Below are positions 1 to 8,931 of a stretch of 64,000 bases of DNA, in pieces. Each line of letters starts with the position of its first letter. The stretch's first letter is position 1. The stretch covers positions 1 through 64,000 of the forward strand of contig NZ_JBHFNP010000228.1 in the NCBI RefSeq assembly GCF_041929235.1. The letters run 5' to 3'. The position numbers were made by a program, and so were the translations under genes. The stretch is from Microseira sp041929235 (lineage in GTDB: Bacteria > Cyanobacteriota > Cyanobacteriia > Cyanobacteriales > Aerosakkonemataceae). The notes under the pieces were generated by a model, which saw nothing but the letters and a program-made list of their open reading frames with translations, searched no databases and was not told the DNA's origin.

Positions 1-1
1 T

Positions 2-457
2 AAAGTTGCCCATAACCGAGTTTTGCTCTATCCGACTTTTGAACATCAACGCGCTGAACTGCTTAAAGCCGATTATGCAATACGAGTGCAACCAGTAGAA
101 TCGGGTTGGCATCCGGAAACGATTCGCATCGGTAGTTGGGCTGAAATTACGGATATTTTTCAGGTAAGCGAAGCGGAAACTGTAGCGGCGTTGCTACCGT
201 ATCATATTTGGAACGAGGAGTTTGCCAGCACGCGCCTGAAATGGAAGCCGCGCCAGCCACTGTACGTATTATTACTGAGGACGTACAAACTGCCTCAAGT
301 CCGGGAAATTCAGTACCTGCCGGAATACGGCGGCTGCAAGTCTTGGATCGATTTAGCTGAAGATATTTCTTTAGAAGGAAGCGTGCCGGTGTTGGATGAT
401 GCAACGTATACCCAACAGGTAGGGGAAATCCGCGAGCTGAAGCCACCCCAGCCCTAA
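2..457 (+). CDS. DUF1802 family protein, 5' end outside window
   Basis: The frame is open to the left edge (codons from base 2), so this is the C-terminal 151 residues of a longer protein. The segment LLYPTFEHQRAELL is the hallmark I associate with DUF1802, a family of unknown function common in cyanobacteria, and the internal TTG at 23 is unlikely to be a real start. No membrane segment or catalytic motif is visible. The last residues (LKPPQP) are encoded by a C-rich/G-rich repeat, ccaccccag...ggaggggg, so the natural C-terminus has probably been remodelled by a repeat. Family assignment rests on recall of the motif. Confidence 0.75.
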   Translation, partial: KVAHNRVLLYPTFEHQRAELLKADYAIRVQPVESGWHPETIRIGSWAEITDIFQVSEAETVAALLPYHIWNEEFASTRLKWKPRQPLYVLLLRTYKLPQVREIQYLPEYGGCKSWIDLAEDISLEGSVPVLDDATYTQQVGEIRELKPPQP

Positions 458-585
458 AGGGAGGGGGGTTCTAAATAGAATGATGCCTCTTCTTGGCTCT
501 CCCCGAAGGTACAACATCCAAGACATTAACATCAGTATTTAAAACTTTTGTGGCGACTCGCTCTGACTCTGGAAAGATGCCAAAG

Positions 586-1984
586 TCAGCAGAAACTCGT
601 CGATCTACTCGCGAGGCGCATTTCTGTTTTAGTCGCCTGGAAGCACGCCGCCAACAGGAATGGTTCCATACCTGACCAAGCTAATTTAGCTTGATCTACT
701 TGGAGCAGGTTTTCGTCTACAAACCTGGATAAAAATGCTGAATATAAGTCTCTCTGACAAAGAACTCTCTTTTCTTTTTGAGAATTCCATATTGACAGGT
801 TTGCGACAGCTTAGTTGTAGCGGTTAAGAATTCTATCACAGTAACGTCAGCACTTTCAGCCTTACGTCTTAAATGCGATACAAATTCCCCTGGTGCGCGT
901 TTGATTACTAATTTTACGAAGAATTTTTTTAACGCTTTGTCGGATAACTTTTCTAGTTTAACAGTATTGCCAAGGCTTATAATTTCATTAACCAATCTCC
1001 CGTGCAGTGATTTTCTGTGAGCCGCCAACTTTCTTTCTAAATTAGCTTTACTTGTTCTGGTAGACTGATAAGCTTTGGAATTCTTCGGTGGTTTTCTTAC
1101 CTTTCTTGACTGTCCCCTTCTTTTTACGACCTTTCCGAATGAAATCCCAGTTGTAGTTGTTGGGATTATTCGCCCTCCTAGACCGCTCCATTTTTCTGTG
1201 AAGGCAAGCGAATCTTCTTATCCGTAAACTTCAGTGCGGATGCAAATAAAGTTAACTTGGCTGAGTCATCACCAACAATGGCGATAGTAGACGGCGCTAT
1301 GTCTAACCCAACAACGCCAGACCAGATGCGAGTTTTCGGCTTCTGAAATGGTCTACCTTAACAAACTAACTGTGCATAGTAGAAAGTTTTACCGTTTAAT
1401 CGACGACGCAATAGCCGGACGTACTTAATTGGACTGTTTAAGCCGTGAAGGATTACCAAAGCGTAAGATTCTAAATACGGCTTGAGTTTAAGACTGCCCC
1501 AAACCAATGTTTCTTGCTGCCATCTAATCCCAGTTTTATTTGACTTACCTTCCCAGGAATCTAGCTGATTCTTGCCCTTAAATCTGACCTTTTTGGCGCG
1601 ACCAAAGGCAACTCGTTGAGATGCCCCGAATGGGCGAGTAGCTAGTTTTTGGGCAGGATTGGAGTCAATATGCTTGTTAATCCAAGAATTGCGGATAGTG
1701 GTAGCAAAAACATGTAGGTCATACTCGCTATAACTGTATGCTTGATTGGCTTCTTTAAAAGCTTGACTTCTATTCTCCTTCAGTTTTCTAGCTGCTTGAT
1801 ATTTCTGGGACTGCTTGACCAATCTTAGGCGACGCATCGCTTCACCTAAGCAAGCGTTATAAAGTTGTCTGCCAGCTGCAAATTTAGACGATAAAACCCC
1901 GGCATCTGTTGTTGATACCAGTCTGGGTATCTCTACTACAAATGTCGGGGTTTTGCTTTTAGTCTTTGAAACTTTTTGAGGCAT
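586..1984 (-). pseudogene. Decayed TnpB-like RNA-guided nuclease gene
   Basis: Reading on the minus strand from ATG 1984 (MPQKVSKTKSKTP) gives a TnpB/OrfB-type N-terminus. An in-frame TAA lies at 1360-1358. Beyond it the same frame continues into GVVGLDIAPSTIAIVGDD, whose Asp (codon 1303-1301) fits the RuvC-I catalytic residue. Further frames hold the basic region (ERSRRANNPNNYNW), the AAHRKSLHGRLVNEI helix and an AWSGMEPFL segment near the C-terminus. At least two frameshifts and several stops separate these pieces, so the gene is dead. No TnpA partner is seen. The GLDIxPSTIA form of the RuvC motif marks a TnpB subgroup different from the two other remnants in this window. Confidence 0.8.
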
Positions 1985-2685
1985 AAAGACCGCTACAAAT
2001 TGGAAATATTTTACATCAAATTTCGTTGTGGTGCAAGATTTGACTGCCATCTTGATGCTATAGCACTTGGGACCGATGTCTTTAGCCTTTTGGCACTGTG
2101 CGCGTTTCCCGTGATTCGCTGGTTGCCGACTGTTTTGGCAGCGATATGCATACCCTAGCTTGCGCGAACGCAGCCCAGTTTGTGCATTGATTCATGCGAT
2201 CGCAGCAACAACTTGTGGGGCAGTGTCATCGCTGCCCTTTTTTGTTGCTAGCCAACCTCAAACTAAGCGCCTGTTTAGTTTTACCTTCCCAAAATAGCTG
2301 TTGTCCTTGGCTGTGAGGGCGAGACTTCGCTGAGCGTTGGGAATTGACCAGATTGGTGGAAGCGATGGCACCTACACCCCTGGGTCATTCAGTTTCGTGA
2401 GCGTTCCAGATGTGCAAGGGAGATCAGATCTCAATTGACTGTTCCCAACAGATAAATTGCCAGACTAATTATTACAAAAGCCCACCAACTAAAAGCAGAA
2501 AATTTATCCCTACCCCTAGTTAGCGGGCGCTGTAGTTAAGCGAGGTGCTATCAGCTTTTTAGAATACCTGAGCCGCCCCAAGGATAAGAACAGCGAAACG
2601 GTTGCTTTGACCGTTGTCTACTGTATGTTTCTCTCCTTGAGAATGGTAATGGCGGATTGGGGCGAGCTAATAATTGCCAGAAGGC
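1985..2685. other. Intergenic, no supported gene
   Basis: About 700 bases upstream of the decayed TnpB-like gene. Short open stretches occur, but none has a convincing ribosome site or family resemblance. A 28-codon open piece at about 2353-2437 (reading GGSDGTYTPGSFSF) looks protein-like but has no start. The region may include the left end of the old IS element. Confidence 0.4.
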
Positions 2686-2719
2686 AAAGAGAGTACAGTA
2701 TACACGCTGTACTCTCTTT
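2686..2719 (-). terminator. Intrinsic terminator-like hairpin
   Basis: A perfect 13-bp inverted repeat (aaagagagtacag at 2686-2698 and ctgtactctcttt at 2707-2719) with an 8-base loop. It starts 12 bases downstream of the stop of the minus-strand gene at 2731-3132. The run of T after the stem is short, so termination strength is uncertain. Confidence 0.6.
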
Positions 2720-2730
2720 CTCGAAAGCCA

Positions 2731-3132
2731 TTAGCGCGGTATAGGTTCATCGTCTGGGTTATAAAGCTCTGGCTTTCGCGAACTTATGTATTCTTTAATT
2801 TGCTGGTCTGCTGGTGTGAGAAAATTTTTCGTACCTGCATAGTCCTTTATGAGGGCTTGCTGATCTTTATAAGACTCGCGGTCATCTTCATCTAGCAAGT
2901 CCAGGTGATGACCGAGAACGCGATCGACCTCAACAATCCAAAAACTCAGAATTTCACAATCGCTAGCAAGCGCTAATATTTCTCTTAGACGGTCAGCTTC
3001 CTGTTATGATGGATTTGGAAGATCTGCTAACTTGGCATACTCTAGAGCTAGCTTCATCACATTCGCGGAAGACTTTGACAATAGATCTCCATTTTCCCGA
3101 TTTGACAAGATATCTTCAAGTTCATAATTCAT
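2731..3132 (-). pseudogene. Small hypothetical gene with one in-frame TAA
   Basis: A 133-codon frame runs from ATG 3132 to TAA 2733-2731 with a single interruption, a TAA at codon 43 (3006-3004). The start is preceded by AAAGGTG at a suitable distance, and a terminator hairpin follows the stop. The two halves read as one acidic helical protein (first half MNYELEDILSNREN, second half QEADRLREILALASDCEIL, end NPDDEPIPR). I do not recognise the family. The intact frame on both sides, the ribosome site and the terminator argue for a recently inactivated or read-through gene. The plus-strand frame at 2674-2895 is its antisense shadow. Confidence 0.65.
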
Positions 3133-3267
3133 TTGTTCACCTTTGAAAATCACAACACGATCTAGCGGGTTTTAGCTCTCTTTTTCGCAAACATTTGAGC
3201 CAAAAGTGTGCATTTTTTACAGTAAATATGCTGCAATCACAATAAATTTGCGCGGATTCGCATCCCT

Positions 3268-3430
3268 GAAATTAGTGTCGCTTAACTTTGTGTTTCATAA
3301 ATCAGCGCGACACAAGTCAGCGCCAGTCACCCTAGGGCGACTTAAGTTAGTCAGCATCATTTAGCTTGACGCTGCAATGGTTAGTGATGCTTTCTCGCAC
3401 TTGTGACATCCCTGCGACATTGGCTTTGCC
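3268..3430. repeat. Cluster of imperfect GCGAC/GTCGC repeats
   Basis: Related short motifs recur within 160 bases: gtgtcgcttaacttt near 3275, gcgacacaagtcagcg near 3307, gcgacttaagttagtcagc near 3337, gcttgacgctg near 3364, and acttgtgacatccctgcgac near 3399. Arrays of TGTCG-type sites are typical of the ends of Tn7-like and related DDE transposons, including cyanobacterial CRISPR-associated ones. No transposase gene is in view, so a transposon-end remnant is inference. Confidence 0.3.
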
Positions 3431-3716
3431 AAAAATTTATAATTACCTGACCTATTAAAAATAGTTGTCACAAACGCCAGCCTCGACTCACAAAATAATG
3501 CCACTCAGCTTGCGTCACCCATGTACTACAATTATAGTATTTTTGGTGGATCTACTAACCTACTCCTTTATCGCCCGAAGGATACTGATTAGAAAGCAAG
3601 TGAGCAGGTGGGCTTTTAGGCAGGTGGTCAAGGTAAAACAGACGACAAGCGTTGATAGTCTTAAGCTGGAAAGGAAGTAGAAACAGTCAGTTCAGAATAA
3701 CAGCAAGAGGGTGACA

Positions 3717-3754
3717 AACATCAGGAGTTATGTAATTTTTGAACTCCTGATGTT
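3717..3754. terminator. Perfect 13-bp inverted repeat
   Basis: The arms aacatcaggagtt (3717-3729) and aactcctgatgtt (3742-3754) enclose a 12-base loop. It lies downstream of the doubtful 3465-3680 frame and upstream of the 3886 gene. It could be a terminator or an operator. No strong T-run follows on either strand. Confidence 0.4.
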
Positions 3755-3885
3755 CTATAGATTTCCATTATTTCACCCAATTGCTCGATCTTGCTCTTGC
3801 AGCCAAGGAGCTTACTAATTAGTCGTTGTTGCTTGGCAAAGAATACTTCAACAAAGTTTAGTTATTTCGCAAAAAGGAAATATCA

Positions 3886-4098
3886 ATGGATACAGAGGAC
3901 ATCAACAACCTATCTCCAAAATTTGACCGGGTGAGAGAGGAGCGTCACAGGTTTGATGCTGAGTTTCTAGAGCTACAAGACTCCAAAAGTTCGAGTGGTC
4001 GATTGATGTATGGTTTCCTGCGGCGAACCCTCAAGCAATTCTGCTTGAGTAACACCTACACAGAAGACTTTCCAGATTGTGGCAATTCCCTTACATGA
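3886..4098 (+). CDS. Small hypothetical protein, possibly truncated
   Basis: A 70-codon frame starting at ATG 3886 behind AAAAAGGAAATATCA, which supplies a good ribosome site. The N-terminus is charged and helical (MDTEDINNLSPKFDRVREER) and resembles a soluble regulatory protein more than a chance frame. The last 25 residues (KQFCLSNTYTEDFPDCGNS) look less ordered, and the stop may cut off a longer ancestor. Family unknown. The ribosome site and charged N-terminus are the only support. Confidence 0.4.
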   Translation: MDTEDINNLSPKFDRVREERHRFDAEFLELQDSKSSSGRLMYGFLRRTLKQFCLSNTYTEDFPDCGNSLT

Positions 4099-4278
4099 CT
4101 ACAATCAATCGAACCCTTACGTGGCGGGGATTTCAGCCGATGTTATCTTAAAACCCATTGTAAAACATATTCTGTGCGTTCGCCCAGGGGAAGGGAGGCA
4201 TATCGCTAGTCTTACATAACTACACAATTTTGAGGCAAAATGGCTATGAGTAAAGCAAAGCAAGGGTTTGGGCCAACG

Positions 4279-4304
4279 GAAGTTGCCCCGCAGGGGGCAA
4301 CTTC
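4279..4304. repeat. Hairpin repeat gaagttgcccc/ggggcaacttc
   Basis: An 11-bp inverted repeat with a 4-base loop. A diverged relative (cggaagttgccccacgg) occurs near 40219, so this is a dispersed palindromic repeat. It lies about 185 bases upstream of the tocopherol cyclase start. The rest of 4099-4488 shows nothing else. Confidence 0.5.
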
Positions 4305-4488
4305 GGTTTAGGGGACGGTAGCGCAATCCCAGCAATAACCTTGACCCGCAACTTTGGCAAAACTTTGTCCCATCTGGATTTCGAGGCTTTTGGCACTGGG
4401 GATTAAGGCAATAGCTGATAATAAAGATTGATTCTTTACCTGCATCAGCAGGCTATGTTTGTGTAGCCGCAACAAATGTCCTCTATCT

Positions 4489-5763
4489 ATGGTATTAAAT
4501 CTGACCGATTATCAAACGCCTCACAGCGGCTACCATTGGGATGGAAGCAGCCGTCGCTTTTTTGAAGGTTGGTATTACCGCGTCACCCTACCCCAAGACC
4601 GCCAAACCTTCGCGTTCATGTACTCGATTGAAGACCCCATCGGCGGCAAACCGTACAGCGGCGGCGGCGCACAAATTCTCGGTCCCAATGATGAATATCT
4701 CTGCCGCACTTTCCCGGATGTAAACAAATTTTGGGCAATTCGAGACGAATTAGCCTTGGGTCATTGGGGTAAAACAGATTTATGCAGCCTACCTGGATAT
4801 CTCGACCCAGAAATCTTTGACCAACAGGTTCAAGAAGGCTATCAAGCCACCGCTACTTGGCATCAAGGTTACCTTAAAGACCCTGGTACTGGTAACTTTG
4901 CCCGCTGGCAATATTCAATTAAGCCAATATACGGCTGGGGAAACTCTGGACAAATCCAGCAATCAACCGCCGGATGGTTATCTTTTTTACAGATTTTTGA
5001 ACCAGGATGGCAGATCTTAATGGCACACGGCCTCGCAACTGGGTGGATTGAGTGGAACGGCAAACGCTATGAATTCACTGACGCCCCAGCTTACGGCGAA
5101 AAAAATTGGGGCGGTGCCTTTCCCCAAAAATGGTTTTGGGTAAATTGCAACTGGTTTGAATTCGATCCCCCCCTGCCCCCCCTTAACAAGGGGGGGGTCC
5201 AAAATCCAAAATCCGATCCCCCCCTGCCCCCCCTTAACAAGGGGGGGGTGTGGTCAAAACCCGTTGGTGATATGGAAAAAATTTCTCCGGGTCATCCCTC
5301 TCCCTTGTCACCGCCTCAATCTCAACCAACTACTTTTGATCGCACCCACAAGGGGGGAGACCTTGCCTTAACTGCTGGCGGCGGCAGGAGGGGGGTATTG
5401 TGGTGGATGGAAGAGGTGGCGATGATTGGCTTGCATTATCAGGGCAAATTCTACGAATTCGTGCCTTGGAATTCCCAAGTCAGCTGGAATATTCAGCCTT
5501 GGGGTAGTTGGCAGATGCAGGCAATAAATGCTCACTATGAGGTAGAACTCACGGCGACTACCAATCTTCCCGGCACTCCCTTGCGCGCACCTACAGAAAA
5601 AGGCTTAGCTTTCGCCTGCCGCGATACCATGCACGGTAATTTAATCTTAGAATTGCGAGAATTGAGCGGCAGCGGATCTAAACTTATCCTGAAAGCTAGC
5701 AGTTCGCTGTGTGGTTTAGAAGTAGGCGGCAGTCCTTGGAATCAAACTTGGCGGTCGAGTTGA
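4489..5763 (+). CDS. Tocopherol cyclase family protein
   Basis: The product closes the chromanol ring of tocopherol, acting on a phytyl-benzoquinol precursor (known for plant VTE1 and Synechocystis slr1737). The N-terminal HSGYHWDGSSRRFFEGWYYR, then YSGGGAQILGP, YGEKNWGGAFPQKWFWVNC and LALTAGGGRRGVLWW, are family hallmarks. I place the start at ATG 4489 (MVLNLTDYQTP) rather than TTG 4459, because homologues begin close to this segment. Between WVNCNWFEF and DLALTAGGG there are 65 extra codons (5164-5358) made of a palindromic DNA repeat read in frame. Everything else looks intact. Whether the enzyme tolerates the insert is unknown. tRNA-Arg follows 34 bases downstream. Confidence 0.88.
   Translation: MVLNLTDYQTPHSGYHWDGSSRRFFEGWYYRVTLPQDRQTFAFMYSIEDPIGGKPYSGGGAQILGPNDEYLCRTFPDVNKFWAIRDELALGHWGKTDLCSLPGYLDPEIFDQQVQEGYQATATWHQGYLKDPGTGNFARWQYSIKPIYGWGNSGQIQQSTAGWLSFLQIFEPGWQILMAHGLATGWIEWNGKRYEFTDAPAYGEKNWGGAFPQKWFWVNCNWFEFDPPLPPLNKGGVQNPKSDPPLPPLNKGGVWSKPVGDMEKISPGHPSPLSPPQSQPTTFDRTHKGGDLALTAGGGRRGVLWWMEEVAMIGLHYQGKFYEFVPWNSQVSWNIQPWGSWQMQAINAHYEVELTATTNLPGTPLRAPTEKGLAFACRDTMHGNLILELRELSGSGSKLILKASSSLCGLEVGGSPWNQTWRSS
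5164..5358 (+). repeat. In-frame palindromic repeat inside the tocopherol cyclase
   Basis: Two copies of a C7/G7-type palindrome (5164-5198 and 5215-5249, core cttaacaagg) are translated as DPPLPPLNKGGV, separated by QNPKS. A further 36 codons, rich in Pro, Ser and Thr and ending in HKGG, complete a 195-base (65-codon) insert. The same palindrome is read in frame at 28731-28764 inside another enzyme gene and lies between genes at 50395-50428. Confidence 0.85.
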
Positions 5764-5797
5764 AACTCATCGATCTGCTATCATGGCTTTTGTACCT

Positions 5798-5871
5798 GGG
5801 GCTGTAGCTCAGCTGGATAGAGCGAGCGCCTCCTAAGCGCTAGGCCGCGCGTTCAAATCGCGCCAGTCCCG
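5798..5871 (+). tRNA. tRNA-Arg (anticodon CCT)
   Basis: A 74-base cloverleaf. The acceptor GGGGCTG pairs with CAGTCCC (one G-U). The D stem is GCTC/GAGC. The anticodon stem AGCGC/GCGCT encloses loop CTCCTAA with anticodon CCT. The T arm is GCGCG-TTCAAAT-CGCGC and the discriminator is G. No CCA is encoded. Confidence 0.93.
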
Positions 5872-6061
5872 TGTTTGTGGTAATATAATTAACTTTTTCC
5901 CCTACTCGCGCTACCTGTGTAGCATTACAGGGAAAATGGTTAAATCGTGTCGTTTTTCCAACTGTTTCCCGCTCCGGTTAAGGGTATTCTGTAACAGGGG
6001 AGTCGTTAGCCTTGGCAATGACGTTCCGGCAATGTGTAATTGTATGCGATCCCTTTGATTC

Positions 6062-6679
6062 ATGGTGTTGAGGATCTATTCCAGCAAGCAAGATTACAAG
6101 CAGCAGAAGAAAACTGCTCGCTTTAAAGGCAGGTTGTTTGTTTCGGCGCTGCTGCTACCCCTCCTGGCAGGGATAGGATATCGATATCTCAGAAGTTTTG
6201 ACGAACCCCAAGCTGTATTAGTCTTGGGAGGCTCGACGAAATATTTAGAGCGAGAAAGATTTACAGTAGAATTTGCGCGTCAGCATCCAGATTTACCGAT
6301 CTGGGTTTCTGGCGGTAGTCCAAATAAAAGGTATATAGAACGGTTTTTTGCTAAAGAGGGTATTTCACCGAGTCGCTTGCACTTAGATAATCGGGCGGTG
6401 GACACGGTGACGAATTTTACTACCCTGGCAGATGACTTAAAAGCTAGAGGAATTAAGAGCGTTTATTTGATTACTTCTGATTACCACATGCGTCGCGCCA
6501 GTGTTATTGGCGAGATTGTTTTGGGTAGTCGGGGAATTGTTTTGAAACCAGTTTCAGTGCCTTCTGAAAAACCGCCCGAACCTGTTGAAAAATCCGTCCG
6601 CGATGGGGCAAGAGCTATCCTTTGGGTGGTGACTGGGCGCACGGGATCGACTCTCAGCCGTTTTTTTCAGAACCATTAA
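6062..6679 (+). CDS. YdcF-like DUF218 membrane protein
   Basis: 205 residues. A basic N-terminus is followed by one membrane anchor at about residues 27-45 (FVSALLLPLLAGIGY) and a DUF218 domain: AVLVLGGSTKY near residue 53, then VSGGSPNKRYIERFF, TNFTTLADDLKARGI and LITSDYHMRRAS. Family members (E. coli YdcF, SanA, ElyC) are linked to envelope integrity and polysaccharide synthesis. The substrate is not known. The 3' end overlaps the convergent transporter gene by 26 bases. Confidence 0.82.
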   Translation: MVLRIYSSKQDYKQQKKTARFKGRLFVSALLLPLLAGIGYRYLRSFDEPQAVLVLGGSTKYLERERFTVEFARQHPDLPIWVSGGSPNKRYIERFFAKEGISPSRLHLDNRAVDTVTNFTTLADDLKARGIKSVYLITSDYHMRRASVIGEIVLGSRGIVLKPVSVPSEKPPEPVEKSVRDGARAILWVVTGRTGSTLSRFFQNH

Positions 6680-7790
6680 TCTTATTTCTATCTAACGCTT
6701 TGATATCGTCAATTTCTAATAAACTAATAATGACTCCGGCAATGGGAATTGCCAGAAAAACTCCCAACAATCCTGCTAATCTATACCCGACTAATAAAGC
6801 AAAAAAGCCAACGACGGGATGAACGTTGAGCGAATATTGCATAATTCTAGGGGCTAGCAAGTTATCTTTGAATTGCTGAATCACGATGCAAGCAATCAGG
6901 ACATTCAGAGCTATCCAACTGTTTTGGGGTAATAAAATTAGACAAATTAAACTAATTCCTAATGCCGCTCCAATTCCAGGTATCATCTGAAAAATTCCGG
7001 CGATCGCTGCCAAAACAAGGGCAAAAGGAACTTGTAAAACTAAGAAAATAACGAACGCCGAAAAGCTAAAAAACAAACTTAAAATTAACTGCCCGCGAAA
7101 AAACTCTAAAAAATTGTGCTGAACGATGAGGGTAAACTTATGACGTTGTTGCTTGGGAACAAATCTCAGGATAAAATTCCAAAGCTTTTCTCCATCGAGG
7201 AGCATGAAAAAAGCCACAACTTCAATCAAGATAAACTTGATGAAGTAATCCAACAAAATTGGGGAACTAGCGAGAATAGTCCCAATGCTAGTCCCGATAA
7301 ATGCGATATCTTGGTTCTGCAACCGGACTTCAAACGCCCGAAAATCTACCTTGACATGACGAGCATTGAGATATTTCTCAAGTTGTTCTACTAAATTGTT
7401 TAGGTAACTGAGAAAATCGGGCAAACTCTTGTCAACCAGTTGTTGTCCCTGGGATAATATTGTCAATCCAACTGTGGCAGTAAAACCGACAATTATTACA
7501 AGGCTGAGTAAGAAAACAAAGCTAGCTGCTACGCCGTGGGGTAAAAAACGGCGCAGCCATTTCACCGGATAGCTGAGTAAAAAGGCGATAATCGCAGCAA
7601 AGCTGAAAATGACGACTACGCCTTCAAAGTAAGCTAACAGCTGTACTAGCGCCCATCCCGACGCAAAGAAAAGCAGAAAGCGAACCAGCGCCAAATTACT
7701 CAGTCGATTCCAAAAATTTTTTGCAGGTGGTTCACTCATCTTTTCTCCAGGTAGATGCCCGAGAATTGAGTTAAGATAATCTGGTTCCAT
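6654..7790 (-). CDS. AI-2E family transporter (UPF0118/PerM type)
   Basis: A 378-residue polytopic membrane protein. It has a pair of N-terminal helices (about residues 32-77), a third near 87-110, a soluble segment, then a C-terminal bundle containing GIFQMIPGIGAALGISL and VHPVVGFFALLVGYRLAGLLG, both typical of this family. Members export small molecules or act in Na+/H+ exchange, and the cyanobacterial substrate is not established. It converges on the YdcF-like gene and overlaps its end. It is transcribed in the same direction as the lipid block upstream, but 41 bases downstream of the DUF2288 gene, so it may be co-transcribed. Confidence 0.85.
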   Translation of the reverse strand: MEPDYLNSILGHLPGEKMSEPPAKNFWNRLSNLALVRFLLFFASGWALVQLLAYFEGVVVIFSFAAIIAFLLSYPVKWLRRFLPHGVAASFVFLLSLVIIVGFTATVGLTILSQGQQLVDKSLPDFLSYLNNLVEQLEKYLNARHVKVDFRAFEVRLQNQDIAFIGTSIGTILASSPILLDYFIKFILIEVVAFFMLLDGEKLWNFILRFVPKQQRHKFTLIVQHNFLEFFRGQLILSLFFSFSAFVIFLVLQVPFALVLAAIAGIFQMIPGIGAALGISLICLILLPQNSWIALNVLIACIVIQQFKDNLLAPRIMQYSLNVHPVVGFFALLVGYRLAGLLGVFLAIPIAGVIISLLEIDDIKALDRNKINGSEKNG

Positions 7791-7831
7791 GACTTACGAG
7801 ATAGGGAAGTCTTAAACCCGGTACGCCGATT

Positions 7832-8128
7832 TTAAGCAGCTGGCAGTTCTTGAATCAGTACGTAAGGTTGTACGATCAGGGCGTTAAACCGCTGGGTTGG
7901 GTTGCTATTCCAGGCTTCTTTTTGGATATCTGAGGGTTTATAGATCAGTTGTTCCCCGATCCAGCGCTGCACCGATGGTACGTTATCGTTGGCGATGGCA
8001 ACCCCCACATCCACCAAATCGAGTCCAGTAGCGACTACAATCAATGAATCGCGCTTCGCGTGGGGACACAGCCAAGTCCATTCTGCTTCATCTAGCGTTG
8101 CCGCTAATTCTGCTCTTAAGTCTTGCAT
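7832..8128 (-). CDS. DUF2288 family protein
   Basis: A 98-residue soluble protein: MQDLRAELAATLDEAEWTWL, then HAKRDSLIVVATGLDLVDVG, then WIGEQLIYKPSDIQ. This pattern (a short helical N-terminus, a beta hairpin around a conserved His/Arg pair, then a Gln-rich tail) is what I know as DUF2288, of unknown function. It lies 85 bases downstream of plsC on the same strand and may belong to that transcript. Confidence 0.75.
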   Translation of the reverse strand: MQDLRAELAATLDEAEWTWLCPHAKRDSLIVVATGLDLVDVGVAIANDNVPSVQRWIGEQLIYKPSDIQKEAWNSNPTQRFNALIVQPYVLIQELPAA

Positions 8129-8213
8129 TAGTAAAGAACTGTTACCGATTATGGCTCATTTTAACTTGCGATCGCGCCCCACAGCGTCTATCGCGCTAAA
8201 GACTCGCTCTGAC

Positions 8214-8852
8214 TCAACGTCCTAAATCGTACAGCGCGTTAATTTGGGCCGCACACCGCTGGGTTATCGACTCTAATTCTGGGCGATCTGTAGAACTAGG
8301 GGGATCGATTAACTCACCAATCCGCACCGTCACCGGCACCAGACGAGGCATTGCAGAACCTTCCGCCAAAATTTGACTCGTCCCCCACAAACTCACCGGC
8401 AATAAAGGTGCTTTCGCTTTAGCTGCAATCAGTGCAGCACCCAGCTTAGGTTCTGTAATTCGTTCATCTGGCGTGCGAGTCCCCTGCAAAAACACACCAG
8501 TCGCCCACCCAGCTTCCAAATAGTTGAGCGCTGCCCGAATTGTACTCCGATCTGCGGCTTCACGCTTGACTGGATAAGCACCATACAATTCAATCGCTTG
8601 CTTGAGAACGGGGACTTTAAACAGTTCTTCCTTTGCCATGTAAGCTACCGGACGCCGCACGCAACAGGATAAAATCGGCGGGTCAAAGTAACTGGCATGG
8701 TTGCTGACGACCACCACAGGTCCTTCTTGCGGCACATTTTCTGCCCCATAAACCTGCCCCCTAAAGTAACAATTAAACATGGGGCTAACAACCGACCACT
8801 TAAAGGCATGGTATAGCAATAAACTGGCAAATGGTTCGCGATTTCTACCCAT
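8214..8852 (-). CDS. plsC: 1-acyl-sn-glycerol-3-phosphate acyltransferase
   Basis: Acylates lysophosphatidate at position 2 to give phosphatidate at the membrane. The catalytic motif NHASYFD (H-x4-D) lies near residue 51, followed by the PVLKQAIELYGAYPVKR block and LQGTRTPDE (in place of the usual EGTR) near residue 121. At 212 residues it is normal for bacterial PlsC. It forms the tail of a minus-strand lipid cluster with plsX, fabH and fabD. That linkage supports this copy as the housekeeping PlsC, in contrast to the second acyltransferase at 22851. Confidence 0.88.
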   Translation of the reverse strand: MGRNREPFASLLLYHAFKWSVVSPMFNCYFRGQVYGAENVPQEGPVVVVSNHASYFDPPILSCCVRRPVAYMAKEELFKVPVLKQAIELYGAYPVKREAADRSTIRAALNYLEAGWATGVFLQGTRTPDERITEPKLGAALIAAKAKAPLLPVSLWGTSQILAEGSAMPRLVPVTVRIGELIDPPSSTDRPELESITQRCAAQINALYDLGR

Positions 8853-8931
8853 AATTAATTTCTCTCCACATTAATAATACTGGCAAGGGAGGAGTATAGA
8901 ATCAATCTGTTACATCTGGCTCTTCATCCTG

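Larger units (their letters stand above)
3133..3885. other. Intergenic with repeat cluster and hairpin
   Basis: No convincing gene. A 71-codon plus-strand frame at 3465-3680 has one hydrophobic stretch but no ribosome site or recognisable relative. The stretch 3268-3430 holds several imperfect GTCGC/GCGAC-type repeats. A long perfect hairpin sits at 3717-3754. Confidence 0.4.

Noticed and set aside
493..675. 60-codon plus-strand frame
   Set aside because: It is antisense to the C-terminal remnant of the TnpB-like gene and has no ribosome site.
2674..2895. 73-codon plus-strand frame
   Set aside because: It is codon-aligned antisense of the minus-strand gene at 2731-3132, which has a ribosome site and terminator.
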